A model generated the notes under the pieces. It made no database searches, was not told the DNA's origin, and saw nothing but the letters and a program-made list of their open reading frames with translations. A stretch of 64,000 bases of DNA from Paracentrotus lividus (Eukaryota > Echinodermata > Echinoidea > Camarodonta > Echinidae): assembly GCA_940671915.1 (NCBI GenBank), contig CALNVZ010000008.1, positions 130,046 to 194,045 of the forward strand, in the 5' to 3' direction. This document shows positions 1 through 11,196 of the stretch, one piece after another (within the stretch, counting starts at the first letter, position 1; every line of letters starts with the position of its first letter). Made by a program: the position numbers and the translations under genes.

Positions 1-606
1 ATGCAATAGCCACGGTAATTTTGCGATTGTCCGTTAAGCCGCTGGCTTTGGCCAATCATAGGCGATCTAGCACTCTGTGCGGCCTGTAAGAGTGTGTTTC
101 ACTGGAAACTGAAGATGAAGAGAAATCTCTCCAATTCTCGCCCGGGAAGTTACGCTGGTTACGTACTGGGTTGTGATTAGCCGTACTCGGAGGTCTGAAT
201 CCCCAACTATTGAAATGCTACCCGTCCTCTGGGTGAGCGGACTCTCGTTCCCGCCGCTCCCTGGCCATGGTGATGGCGAGAGGATAATATTCCCTAGTCT
301 TTTGTTGACTTGATAGTTTGGGACCGAGATCCAAGGACTTGGTCGGTGGGTAGATGGGGGTTGGTACTGGGAGGAGCATGATAGCCTAAGGCTTTGATAA
401 TCCAGTCGCCCGCCTGAGCTGGGTCAGGGAGCGTAGTAAATTGGTGGGTCTTCGACGTGTTAGAGGTCACACTCGCTCCTCGTGGACACCTCTTTTTTTT
501 TGAGGTTGAGGAGTTAATACTGCCCCTCTCAGGGGACTTATCCGACCCGATACCGACATCATGGAGGCCGAAGGGTTCGGGATGGGTTCCCAGCCGGATT
601 TTTTGA

Positions 607-795
607 GGGTTCAGTCCTTCCCGTGCTGGTTGCTTCCTTTCAGCTTCTTGGGCTCTTTTCCAGGGTACTTCTATGGAGGAGATCCTCCAGGCAGCCTACT
701 GGGCAAGTCCTAATACCTTTGTGTCTTTATCTGATGTGATTAGTCAGGATACAAGATTCGCATCTGCGGTTCTGTCGTGTCCTCATCGCTCCTAA
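607..795 (+). pseudogene. C-terminal end of a DIRS-type tyrosine recombinase (retrotransposon fragment)
   Basis: The frame is open from 607 to a TAA at 793-795. It reads like the last part of a tyrosine recombinase of DIRS-like retrotransposons: an Arg/Ala/Ser-rich stretch, then GTSMEEILQAAYW with SPNTF a few residues on. That Gly-x-x-x-x-x-Ile-x-x-A-x-W block surrounds the helix ahead of the catalytic Tyr in this family. A stop at 604-606 closes the frame upstream and I could not trace the catalytic core into 1-600, so this is a decayed 3' remnant. In life the enzyme integrates a circular cDNA intermediate. The repeats just downstream (893-1252) fit the terminal region of such an element. 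Family assignment is from remembered consensus. Confidence 0.55.
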
Positions 796-892
796 TTTGT
801 TTTTAATTAATTAGGTATGTTTAGCTAGGTTTTTTTTGGTGGACCTTTAGGAAGGGCTTCCTTTTTCCCACCTCCAGATTTTCTGTGTAATC

Positions 893-1252
893 TAGCAATT
901 TGAAGAGATATAGGTAAGTATAGCGCAGTGTAGTAAATCAGAATGTTCAATTGTGAACATATTATTTACTAACAAGCTATACTTACCTATAGCTTCCCTC
1001 CCTTCCTCCCCTGTGTTCGTCGCCCTTCCTTTGTTTTTCACGTGAACGAAAGAGGAAGTAGACGTGTGTGGAGAGGCGTTATATAGTCCCTGCGCAGTGA
1101 CGGGTTTCCCCGTCTGCTTTCAGGGCAGTTAGACTCTTTTCGAGTCGTTTTGTTTGCCGGTGGCTATTCTACTTTGGGCAACGAATAGCAATTTGAAGAG
1201 ATATAGGTAAGTATAGCTTGTTAGTAAATAATATGTTCACAATCGAACATTC
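893..1252. repeat. Terminal repeat block of the DIRS-like element
   Basis: The 32-bp block TAGCAATTTGAAGAGATATA... is directly repeated at 893-924 and 1186-1217. A second relation overlaps it: 941-990 is the near-perfect reverse complement of 1203-1252 (GAATGTTCAATTGTGAACAT onward). The sequence between (about 991-1185) has a TATA-like GTTATATAG at about 1080 and GC-rich flanks. Combined direct and inverted repeats beside a recombinase end fit the split or inverted terminal repeats of YR retrotransposons. Confidence 0.5.
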
Positions 1253-1568
1253 TGTTTCATGATACGACAATCGAAAAAGACTGCACCTTTCTAGTCAATA
1301 TCAGCATAAAAATAATATGACACTTGTCATATTGACCTTTTATACCTTGTCAGGACTCTTGTTATTAAAACACTTTAAATGAGCTGATTATAGGCCTATA
1401 TAATTTGTGTTATTTCATTTTCATTACAGGCCTATATTGTATTAGTTGATACCAGGTAAAATTTGTTTAAATAAAATACTTCAATTGAAGTTCATAATTT
1501 TGTTTAATCATGCGCGTATTGTGAGGGCACGGCGCCCGTCCCCCCCCCCCTTCCCCAGTTACGTGCAC

Positions 1569-1760
1569 AGGGGTCGCCGAAAAGAGGAGAAAAAGGTAGA
1601 AAAGGATAGTTGCGCCAGATGGACCTGAAACAAAGGGGGCGCCGAAATGAGGAGAAAAAGGGTAGAAAGGGGTAAGAGCGCCAAATGGACCTAAAACTAA
1701 GGGGTCGCTAAATTGGTCTTTCAATAATAGGGGCAAAATTGATCTTAAACGTCTACGCCT
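1569..1760. repeat. Degenerate ~66-bp tandem repeat with GGCGCC core
   Basis: Three degenerate units start near 1570, 1637 and 1702 (GGGGTCGCCG, GGGGCGCCG, GGGGTCGCT), each carrying GCGCCAAATGGACCT-like text. Read on the minus strand they match the 27-bp units at 10567-10690 and 36366-36690. A run of C precedes them at about 1540. Confidence 0.6.
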
Positions 1761-2429
1761 TCTGGTCTCTATACTTCGAGCATAATTTTCGCTCGTGCAT
1801 CGCGCTCGTCTATTTTTTTTTTTGTTACCATGATACTTTATTTGGATTCTGACCTCCAAAACATCAATTTACATTGGTTTGATTTCACATTACTTGATGG
1901 ACATGATTTGAAATAAGTTTATACGCAGGAAGAGAAAAATTGAAACCCCAAACGTTAATATACGCCATAATCCCATCAACCCATCATTATTGACAACTTT
2001 GGGAACATAATTATACTTCCACTTGCCAGTATATTCATAACAAGTTACGTGTCAGTGCATGTGGGAAATGTCATTTCTAACTTGGTGTGCATGGTCATGG
2101 AAAAAATGCAGATGAACAACAAAACATATTAAACGAAAGTAATTCCTCTTTACTTTTACATCATAATTATTATAAAGGATAAAATTACCCAAAATATAAT
2201 TTGTTATAACATGCACAGTTAAAAGGTAATAATGTAATATTAATAGAACAATCGTTCACTTCGGTATAACAAAATCAGTCAATTCTAAAGATAAGGACCC
2301 CTCCAGGCAGTCCAGCAATGATTATTGAAAATCCCTTCTCATTAGTTTTCTTTCTTAATGTTTTACCCCTTTCCTTAGGGAATTTGCCTAAATTATATGC
2401 TTTGCTATGACAATTGCATTGGATTGCGA
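1761..2429. other. AT-rich spacer, no feature seen
   Basis: No open frame of note, no inverted repeat and no splice-bounded coding text was found here. A T9 run lies near 1811. Confidence 0.4.
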
Positions 2430-2708
2430 TTTTTACCTCCGCCATTTTTACCTCTGCCATTTTGGCCTCTGCCATTTTTACCTCTACCATTTTTACCTCT
2501 GCCATTTTTACCTCTGCCATTTTTGCCTCTGCCATTTTTGCCTCTGCCATTTTTGCCTCTGCCATTTTTACCTGTGCCATTTTTGCCTCTGCCATTTTTA
2601 CCTCTGCCATTTTTGCCTCTGCCATTTTTGCCTCTGCCATTTTTGCCTCTGCCATTTTTACCTCTGCCATTTTTGCCTCTGCCATTTTTACCTCTGCCAT
2701 TTTTACCT
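2430..2708. repeat. 15-bp minisatellite, about 18 copies
   Basis: The unit is CCTCTGCCATTTTTA with A/G at the last position. Because 15 is a multiple of 3, frames on both strands stay open (pentapeptides FLPLP, ASAIF, CHFYL; KMAEV, GKNGR on the minus strand). The five overlapping 'ORFs' here are therefore products of the repeat and I call no gene. Confidence 0.93.
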
Positions 2709-2769
2709 GGCACCCCATAGGCCTAACATATGTCTTTCATTTTCTCATCTACACTCTTACAACAACCTA

Positions 2770-2880
2770 ATCATTTATTTGATTAGATCACCTTATGAAA
2801 TTATTATGAATAGAAACTAATCATTTTGATGCGGATTTATAATCATATTTGACTAGTACGAATAGTTACCAAATCAAATC
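2770..2880. repeat. Left subterminal TGATTAG array of element E
   Basis: TAATCATTTATTTGATTAG is followed by AATCATTTTGATGCGGATT and further AATCA words. It is the counterpart of 8870-9262 in inverse orientation (compare TTTGATTAGATTTCCGCATC there). Confidence 0.7.
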
Positions 2881-2989
2881 AAAGTGAACAGCACTTGGGA
2901 TTTGAAAGGGATTTCTAATCAGAACTTTTCTTCATTATCATTGGTCAAAATACACATGTGATGAACAATAAGAAAAGCGATTGGCTATC

Positions 2990-3094
2990 GCGGGTTTTCG
3001 CGGGCTCTTAATCTTCGCTCTAAAACTTCGCTATCGAGAGACGACTTCACGGCTTCTAGTTCTCTGGGGAGTCTAAGATTTCCAAACCTAACTC
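2990..3094 (+). other. Candidate first exon with GTAAGT donor
   Basis: A locally GC-richer stretch (TATCGCGGGTTTTCGCGGGC) ends in CTAACTCG|GTAAGTTT, a near-consensus 5' splice site at 3094/3095. It sits near the left end of element E and could be the non-coding first exon of the gene whose later exons appear at 4184, 4950 and 6132. No start codon is claimed. Confidence 0.3.
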
Positions 3095-4183
3095 GGTAAG
3101 TTTATGTTTCGTAGTCAGAATTTATTTTTGTGAAGGTGAATAAATGTGGTCTGCACTGAGAGTTTTTTTAATGAGCCAGCGTACTTGTCCGAGTTAAATT
3201 TGGCCATTTTTGGTGTCTGTGACCATGTTGATTCCGTGTGTGTGTGTGTGTGTGATCATGCAGTGAGTGACCGTGTTTTGCTCGCCGAAACCACGGGGCT
3301 GGAAATCTTGATATTCGGCTAGCATTTTAAGCCGCGCACTGACTGTCAAATTGTAAATTATTGCACATTACAAAGCCTCACCTGCCATGACGCATTCAGA
3401 TGATAAAACAGACTCGAACAAATAAAGATAAGAATTCAATTTCTTACCTGGTGGGCGTTTTATCGGCGTAGAATTTTTAAAAGAATAGTCTTGAATATGG
3501 CATTGATTCATTGGGTGCATGTAAGGTCTAACGTTAGGCCTAACTTAGGCCTATTGAGTATTGTTTTTGTAGCCGTAACAGTTAGGGGTAGACTCTCTAA
3601 AGTTAGGCCCTAACGTTAACTGTGTAATTACGCTACTTTTTGATGCCATGTGATGTGAAAATCGGCTAGACCTAACGTTAGTCTAACCTCCATTTTTTAT
3701 TTACATAAACGTTAGAGTCTATAGAGTCTACTGATGAATTCGAAAGTGCCCTTCAAAATGCATGATAGAGTCATGCCGACTCGTACTGCAAACTGGGTCG
3801 CAAGTTTAAACAGGGATTTTAGCTGTAGGGCTGCTGAGGCAGGCGCGGATCCAGGTGGGGGGGGGGGGGGGAGGGTCGGAGTAGCGAGGACCCCCCCCCC
3901 CCCCCGTAAGATTGGCAAAAAAAAGTGAATGACTCAATTCAGTTTGTGCAAACCTTTATTTTCTTTGGGACTTTGAAGTAGCCCCCGTAGAATTTTTTTT
4001 TTTTTGCTTGTTTTTTTTTTGGGTCGATCGACCGACCACACCTACGTTAGGTAATGTATGTTGAACTTCTGGACCGAAGCTGAAAGCCAATTTGTAACAC
4101 CCCCCAAAAAAAAAAAAAAAAAAAAAAATGTAGGCAGCAGCAGAGACACAATCAATATTTTACTTTTTAATTTTTTCCCCCAG

Positions 4184-4362
4184 ATATGCAGAAGACAGCA
4201 TTCAAAAGTCGAATGGCTGAGGAATCACCACCAGCCAGAGCAGCAAGTGAAAAAAGTGGATGAAAAGATATTATTAAATCAGAGCGTCAACGATAAAGAC
4301 TAAAAAAAAAAACGGTGTCGGAGCTTCTACAGCGTACCCAAGGATGCTTGATACAGATTGCA
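4184..4362 (+). pseudogene. Candidate exon of the element E gene
   Basis: The acceptor TTTTTTCCCCCAG precedes 4184, and a donor GCATG|GTAAGC follows at about 4362. An ATG lies just inside (4186), but its frame closes after about 20 codons. A second frame near the 3' end reads VSELLQRTQ. I cannot join one clean frame, so if this is an exon it is decayed. Evidence is only splice-like borders and order relative to the better exons downstream. Confidence 0.2.
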
Positions 4363-4949
4363 TGGTAAGCAGCCTGTGCTTTTTTCTACTTCACATTTTT
4401 GGTTTGTGCAATTTCGATTTATATTCCTTGGCTCTGATATCATGTCAGTGATAGAATGGGATTGATTTTGAGGATGCGGAAGATTATGATGTAGGACTAC
4501 AAAGGAATAAATAGATGATAATATATTCAGGTAAGATTCTTTTGAACAATTTATAAAATTTATTATCTAGCAAACATTTGCACGGATTAGATTATTACTG
4601 TTCTGGTCATATGAGTAATTTGATAGAGTTATAGATCAGGGAACAATTTTCTACCAGTTACCACATAAATATTAGCTTGCAATTTTTATACGGCTGCCCT
4701 AAAATATTTATTGCATGTTGCAGGTTTTTTTTGCAAAGCAAATTTCAATCTTTATGAAAAGTAGTTTATTGATCAAATGATTAATTAAATTTCAGAAGTA
4801 CAGTTATTCCCTATAGTTTCCGTGACTCAATCCATGATGTGGATCATTTTCTGAAAGTGAAATAAATTAATGTACTTGGTATTATGAGTGCACAAGTGTA
4901 TGTTGGTACAATGGTATTGAAATATGTATATGTTCAATCCTCTCTACAG

Positions 4950-5107
4950 ACTGACCAAGATCTCCAAAACCTATACCCAGAGACAGCGGACCACCTCTTT
5001 GCTAGTTGGCCTACAATATGTTAGTAAGGTGCTGGTGTACTTCAGAGAAGCAGGTGAAACAATGGCAGGAGCATGTCCATTTTAGTGCATGGGGAGATTG
5101 TTACAGG
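4950..5107 (+). pseudogene. Exon remnant of an uncharacterised metazoan protein family
   Basis: After the acceptor TCCTCTCTACAG the frame reads TDQDLQNLYPETADHLFASW then PTI, and stops at TAG. A one-base shift continues with LQYVSKVLVYFREAGETMAG. The exon ends at TTACAG|GTAATA. The Leu/Phe-Pro...A-x-x-LF-x-x-WP pattern resembles the middle of a large family of uncharacterised proteins found in many copies in fish and invertebrate genomes. Its function is unknown to me. Position between 4184 and 6132 on the same strand suggests one spliced gene inside element E. The frameshift marks it as non-functional. Confidence 0.4.
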
Positions 5108-5255
5108 TAATAAAAGAAGCTGGGCTGAGACAGCATATATATGCCTGAGAACCCCCCCCCCCCCCCAAGAGTTGTAAATAAACTGGGTGTATTTGACCTT
5201 TCATCAAAATATTTCTTTTTAAAAAGAGGAGTTTTCTATCTCTCTCTCTTCTTCT

Positions 5256-5296
<41 letters not shown>

Positions 5297-5872
5297 TCCT
5301 GTCTGAGGCAAAATTTTAAGTTTGTTATACAGATATCATTTTCATACTATTTAACAAATATACTGCAGGTTCCATGGAAAACTTTTCTAAAATTGTATTA
5401 GTGCACATCTGTTGCATTTTGAATAAAAACAAAATCATTACTAAGGGTGGGCGCTATATTAAAATTTAACAGCCGAAAAAATGCCATGTTTAAAAAAGGA
5501 ATTCAGTGACTACTACACTTTTGTAATATTGTAATGATCGATGATACTCAAGTATAGTTCACATTACAGACACTTTGCCAAAGCTAAACTAAATGTTTAT
5601 ATTTCATATGAATTAATTATGCTAATTTATTCATGAAATCATATTTTTTGTTCTACTAATTCACTAAATAAAGCTTCTAGAATACTAAATTTTGGTGTAA
5701 ATATTCTTTACAGCATTCCTAACAATTGTACTTCAAATAAAATCCAATACCAAATCAATTTCTTATGTATTTTATTGGTTTTTTTAATTATGTATTTCTT
5801 TGTTGCCTTATCAATACGACTTTAAGAAGTATACATGATATATATTTTGTCTTATTTTTTTTTCTTTAAATA
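5108..5872. other. Intron-like AT-rich spacer with C and T homopolymers
   Basis: Contains a C14 run at about 5153, a T run of about 34 at about 5260-5293 and otherwise AT-rich sequence. I see no coding or inverted structure. Confidence 0.4.
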
Positions 5873-6126
5873 TATGAAGAGCTTGTTTCCAAAAGGGACT
5901 AAATCCACTTTTGATGAATATTGAGTTATTGATATAAGGACATTGTTCAGGTACGTACCCATCTGTGAGCAAAATAACTTACCTAAATTTTCATTGCAAC
6001 TTCCAGAAATTGCAACTTTTAATTTCAATTTTTCGTAGACGCCTGTACAAAATCCGGCAAAGAAAAGCCATTTACTCTGAAGTTACAAAAGTGGATTTAG
6101 TCCCTTTTGGAAACAAACTCTTCATA
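5873..6126. mobile_element. 254-bp MITE inside a splice acceptor
   Basis: Terminal inverted repeats of about 40 bp: TATGAAGAGCTTGTTTCCAA at the left and the same sequence read in reverse at 6086-6126. It is flanked by TA at 5871-5872 and 6127-6128, as for Tc1/mariner-type non-autonomous elements. It has no coding capacity; the 5965-6168 open frame is mostly MITE sequence. Removing it joins a strong pyrimidine tract (TTTTTTTTTCTTTAAATA) directly to CAG and the coding exon at 6132. Confidence 0.8.
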
Positions 6127-6131
6127 TACAG

Positions 6132-6380
6132 ATTGGCACAAACATTCCAGCATTTTTGGAAACGGTAGAACAGAGACAGCCGTTTGTTTGGGCCCTTGGA
6201 AGAAGCGAAGAGCCAGAGCAATGTTTCGTCATGGTAGAAATTCACATAGCCCCACCCATATTTTGCAAGGCACAAGGAAATTATAGCTCACGATTTCAGG
6301 TTTTCAAACTATTCATTTATCTCTGTAGGCGTAAAATTGTATTTGCATTAAAGGGGAATCCAACCTTTGTCATTAAATAG
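6132..6380 (+). CDS. Last recognisable exon of the element E gene (uncharacterised family)
   Basis: The frame opens right after ACAG at 6131 and reads IGTNIPAFLETVEQRQPFVW, then ALG and EEPEQCFVMVE, ending at TAG 6378-6380. The block IPxFLxxVxxRQPFVxxxGxxxxPxQxFVxxE is the best conserved C-terminal part of the same multi-copy uncharacterised metazoan family seen at 4950. I know no biochemical role for it. A possible weak donor lies near 6297, so the real exon may end earlier than the stop. Its acceptor has been split by the MITE at 5873-6126, so correct splicing of this copy is doubtful. Confidence 0.5.
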   Translation: MGTNIPAFLETVEQRQPFVWALGRSEEPEQCFVMVEIHIAPPIFCKAQGNYSSRFQVFKLFIYLCRRKIVFALKGNPTFVIK

Positions 6381-8869
6381 TATGTGACAGAGAAGAAAAA
6401 TTAGAAAAGCAGAATGGTGAATATTTGAAAGAAATCGGACAAGGGATAAGAAACTTATTTTTAAAATGAGATCATTAAGACTGTACATTTCAAATTAGCA
6501 AATTGTTAAGTACATTATGACAAGTGATAGGGACAATTTTTCTTTGTACTCAATTATCAGGGATTTGTGTGTTTAGTACCTAATCCCCTGGGTGAGTAAT
6601 CAAAATATACCACATATCATATTGTTTATTTCCTCATGAAAGAAAGTATCATTTCAACTAAAAATTTTATAATAAAGTTACATTTGAACCTTTTTATTTG
6701 AACCTTTTTATGTATATTGGAGCAAATGGAAGAGTAGTCTCTACCTTACCCATCTGATCTCTATGACATTATCAATACAGCAACTTTGAAGTCTCCATAG
6801 GTAGAGTGGTAACAACTATTCATAAATTCAAAATTCATAACTTTTTTTATTGTTATTCCGATATTGTTCAACTCTCACTTATCTACATGTGTTATTCTTC
6901 TTTTACCGATAAAAACAACTTTTTATTTTGGTTGGATTCCTCTTTAATGAGCAGAAACGAGATTATAATTACTGTTTATTAAATTTTATCAAATAAAATT
7001 AATATAATTTATTTACTATACGGGGGGGGGGGGGAACTGAACACTTGCTATCGTTAATTTCAACGAGATGAATATGATTGTATATGTGTTCATTTGGTGT
7101 GCAAGAGAATCTCTTTGATTCATGTGTTCAGATGTTTGGGCTCTTTCAGGGAGGCAAGGTCATTGTAAAGATTTGCTGCTTTCATGATTAAATTCTGTTA
7201 CGTGACAGAAAATCATTCTCCCGGCGGCATTCAATAGAAACGGCTTCTTGCCTAAGTAATCATTTAATGATCTTCCAGTAAAAATGAGATTCAGCAGTGA
7301 GCAGTCTTAGAATTCTGTTGTTTTACCTTCATCCAACATGATTTCAGACGCAAAAGTAGCATATTTAAAAAATTATGTTTAATACCTTGCAAAATGAGCC
7401 CTAACATCTAAATGCATGAACCAGAATGAATGGCTTTGGTGTCAATTTTAGGGAACAGAAATTTTCTTTTGACTCAAATGAACAACTATCACATCATGTT
7501 ATTCATTTCGTTGAAATTAAGGATCATAAGTGTTTCGTTCTTTCAGGGCCACCCTGTATTTGTAAAGTTGTAATACCTAGGTGTACCATAACAATTAGCG
7601 TTTTTGATCTATTTTTTTTTTTTTGTAGTGTGTGTAAAATTTAGGTTTGAAATTTATTATGTTTTGCTTTTAACTGAAAGAACTGGCAATCATTTTCATA
7701 CTTGTGCAATTTTGATGTGTAACTTGTGTACTTGTATAAAATCCTGTAATTTGATTTACCAACACTTGAAATATGCATCAAAGCTTTGTATAGATCTTAA
7801 TTCCATCTGTGAATAGTAAATTGTATTAGTGAGAATAAATTTTAGTATTCTTGCAGCATGTTTAATAATTTCATGTTTATTACTAAACATGTTTAACTTG
7901 AAACATATCTGCACTATTTGTAAAAATAATATAAGCTTTTGCCAAATTTTTACAGTTTTGAAATTAATTCTTATTCCATGCATATATTTGAATGGACTCA
8001 TTTTAACCATAATATTGTAAATTATCTTGGATATTAACACTTTTCATTAGCCATGGAGAATCATGAATAATGTATACAGAAATCATGGATATATGTCTCT
8101 CTTATAAGGAGTGGCATAATTAATCTTGCTCTTTATGCATACACAGTATAATGTCAAAATTGTTTGGGTTTTTTTTTTAAGGTTTTGATGCTATTTTAAT
8201 ATTTGAGTGTACTCGAACATTATTCATAATATAATGCATAAATTCATGAATATTGTACATGTATTTAAAAATTGGAGCTCCAAGTAAGGGTATGGAATGA
8301 TTATAATTGACATGTTGATGTATCTTGCTCTAAACAAACACGCTCTTGTCAAGTTGTAACAGGGATCTTTAGATTGACGATGTGAGTCTTGTCATGCAGA
8401 ATCGTGGCAAAACTTTGCTTTGTGTCTTACGCGAGACAGCCGTTTTCAGTTCATCCAGTGTCATCCTATATTTTTTTATGGTAACATTTGGGTCACATGC
8501 GACCTCCCGAAATCTAAAGTCACTTTTCCAACATGATGCGAGGAAAGTGGAGAATGCAAGTCACCCATAAAGATTTGGCATTATATAACTTGCGTCATCA
8601 ATCTTAAACTCTGTAACTGTTTAAAACTACAACGTCAAGCATTATGTATTTGACTGGACTGGTAATCATTCATGTTATATTGTAAATAACTGATCAATTT
8701 TGCTTTTTCTTTTAATAACCATGAGTTTGTACATGTATATACTTTTTAAATGTATTAAACTTAATAAATAGGTTTCCTTAAAAGGTGAAAAATGTATTTA
8801 GTGTGCATTATTTGTCTTTTTTTATGCAAGTAGGAATGGTTGGTGTGATGCAGAGAGTGATAAGGATCC
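6381..8869. other. Non-coding interior of element E
   Basis: AT-rich sequence with a G13 run at about 7022 and a T11 run at about 7611. Open frames here (for example 7426-7644, 7756-8040, 8382-8570) have no recognisable motif and look like chance frames. Confidence 0.45.
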
Positions 8870-9262
8870 TAATTATTATAGCCATTTGATTAGAATAATT
8901 TATTTAATTTGATATGATTTCTATTTATAATTTGATTAGGATTTCCGCATCAAAATATGATACGATTTTTTTAACAGAATCTAATCATTTTGATTAGATT
9001 TCCGCATTAAAAAAAATGATTAGATTTTCCTAATCATTTTTGATTATATTGATTAAGATTTCCGCTTCAAATTATGATATGATTTTTTTATCAGAATCTA
9101 ATCATTTTGATTAGATTACAATTCATAAATTTTGATTAGATTTCCTTATCAAAAAAATTGATTAGATTTTCCTAATCAGTATGATTAGATTCTAATGAGT
9201 CCCCGTTTGTATTGTTTTCCTAATCAAATTTGATTAGTTTCTAATCATATTTGATTAGTTCG
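8870..9262. repeat. Right subterminal TGATTAG array of element E
   Basis: About a dozen TTTTGATTAGATTTCCGCAT and TAATCATTTTGATTAGAT variants form overlapping dyads. Such arrays next to the TIR are typical transposase-binding or foldback regions of animal DNA transposons. Confidence 0.75.
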
Positions 9263-9650
9263 TTTTTAGAGTGTATCATTTCTTAAGTATTTCTTTGACA
9301 GACCATCAAATTCGTCCTGATGAAGAAATACAATTTATTTTTTTCCCTTCGATTTCTTATGAGTGAAAAAAGGTGAAACTATGAATATTTTATTTTCCAT
9401 TGTAGAGAATACAACAATGAGAGACGTCTCTTAAAATTAAAGATTAAACTGAACAATCCCAGTTTGAAACATAGGTTGTCAATGCTATCATGGGTCCTTT
9501 TGTTGTTCCTAACGCCTTTTGCTTTTGAGGCAGTTATATGATAATTGCGATTTCCACAAACAATGTTGCGATTAAACACCTTTTCGCTTTTTATGCATTT
9601 AACATTTGCGTTCTTTTTCTTTCTTTTGTAAATTCTAACTAAACAGTATA

Positions 9651-10491
9651 GGGGAGACTGGGGTAATTATGGCCCCTTTTTTTAATTGCCTATTACTACC
9701 ATTAAATGAAAAGTCCAATAACATTCTAATTATGTAAAAATACAGTCAGTCTATATACCTATAATATACAACGGAAAGTATAAACCTGTGACTTCTCATT
9801 TGCATATTAATTACCATTATGTTAACAACTTTGTGGGGCCATAATTGGGGTATTTATGGCCCCTTTTGTCATGATTGTATGAATTACACGATATTATGCT
9901 AATTAATTATGATAATGTATAATAAATGTTGTTGGGTATTCTTAATAAACTTATCAACCATCAACAATGATTAAATCAATAATTGGTTCAGCCAACATTA
10001 TGAAATTCTACAGTCATAGCAACACACAAATTTATGTACATAATCATACAACTTAATGTTAACGCAGATGGGGATCTGCGCTTATACACTGTTTACGCAT
10101 TGGGGGCCGTAATTACCCCAAGTGACATTTTCAATTTGATCCCTCTTTACAGCTCTACTATTGGAGATATTCAGGTGGAGGTTTTTCTGTTGTGTTTGTT
10201 AATTCCTATTGTTTCTGTTTCAATCAAAATTTCATCTTAAATGATTCTAATTAATTACATCACACCACAAATAAAAAAGCAGACTTGCCACTTTCCAACG
10301 AACAGAATTGTGATTGCCGTACATTTCAAGCTCCCCTAAGCACAAAATTTGAAGTAAATGGCTAATTTTTCTCACATAACAGTAGGAAGAATTTAGCTAG
10401 GCATGTGTCAAAAAAGAATTATCATTGTGTAATGCAGCAAGGAATTATAAGCTCTCAAAGACAAAGGGGCCATAATTACCCCAGTCTCCCC
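9651..10491. mobile_element. 841-bp MITE with 29-bp TIRs (GGGGAGACTGGGGTAATTAT)
   Basis: The left end GGGGAGACTGGGGTAATTAT and the following GGCCCC are repeated in perfect reverse complement at the right end (ACCCCAGTCTCCCC). TA flanks both sides (9649-9650, 10492-10493). Internal GGGGCCATAATTGGGGTATT (about 9836) and GGGGGCCGTAATTACCCC (about 10100) repeat the terminal motif. There is no transposase frame, so it is non-autonomous. Confidence 0.88.
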
Positions 10492-10566
10492 TACACTTCA
10501 CCAAAGAAAGTCGCTTGTGGGCTTAAATTTTGAAACCTAGGCCAAAACTACATACTGCAGTATAAG

Positions 10567-10690
10567 GTCGATTTGGCGCCCCCTAAATTTTAGATTTAAA
10601 TGGCGCCTTACATGTATGTCTAAGGTCAATTTGATGTCCCTGAGTTTCAATTCAGTTTGGTGCCCCTTACTTTCAGGTCAATTTGAAATG
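10567..10690 (+). repeat. Four copies of the 27-bp GGCGCC repeat
   Basis: Units read GGTCGATTTGGCGCCCCCTA and similar, with TTT(C/A)A spacers. Same family as 36366-36690. Confidence 0.8.
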
Positions 10691-11196
10691 CAAAAAATGC
10701 AATGTGTAATACAATAAAATTATAAATGTATTGATGGTTAGTATCCCACAATGTAAATTCTGTAAGACTGTAAGAGGAAAAGTATAGAATTATTAGAGAA
10801 CATGACAATTTATTCGTTCCACAGGAACACAACTTGTCGACCATTTTTGTGTCAAGTGTGTCAGTAAGTGCATATAGTGTATCATATATCAACGCAAAGT
10901 GTATGAAATAAACTTAATGCAAATGAGGTCAAAAAGTCACTTCAAGGTCATATGACGTGAAAGGCTCATTAATATTCATGAAAAAAATGATAAAATGCAA
11001 TAAAAATGCTATTTTCAACCATTATTTCTAAAGGTTTGTTATATGAATACAACCAAAAAAGTACATATTTTCTGTTTCAAAAGGGGTCGCACGCACGCAA
11101 TGGAGAAGATGGATGTGTTGGAGTGAGAGTTAAGTCAATTTTCCTCTTTTTCCGGATCTTATTGTATTTCATGCTATTTTATTCGTCATACTACTT
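10691..11196. other. AT-rich spacer upstream of the LINE L ORF1
   Basis: No supported gene. Contains an AGGTCA-type word pair near 10925-10950, as at 58.9 kb. It could include the 5' UTR of LINE L. Confidence 0.35.

Larger units (their letters stand above)
2752..9273. mobile_element. 6.5-kb TIR element E (CACTCT termini, TA duplication)
   Basis: The left end (CACTCTTACAACAACCTAAT) and the right end read in reverse (CACTCTAAAAACGAACTAAT) form a short imperfect TIR followed by arrays of TGATTAGA/TAATCA dyads. TA lies at 2750-2751 and 9274-9275, consistent with a 2-bp target duplication. The design (CACT[C/G]T..AAA terminus, then a palindromic word array) matches element D at 39734-43602, so both may belong to one superfamily. 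The inside holds candidate exons (3020-6380) and a nested MITE. No transposase domain was recognised. Confidence 0.65.

Noticed and set aside
961-1010. Possible U1 snRNA 5' end (ATACTTACCT words)
   Set aside because: ATACTTACCT is part of a terminal inverted repeat present twice in reverse; no U1 stem-loops or Sm site follow.
2275-2820. Five overlapping open frames of 102-147 codons on both strands with pentapeptide repeats
   Set aside because: They all come from the 15-bp minisatellite, which keeps most frames open; no unique coding sequence supports a protein.
3840-3905. G/C homopolymer pair as a MITE (GCGCGGATCCAGG...)
   Set aside because: The word resembles a common repeat and the G and C runs could fold, but no clear TIR or duplication can be set at the edges.
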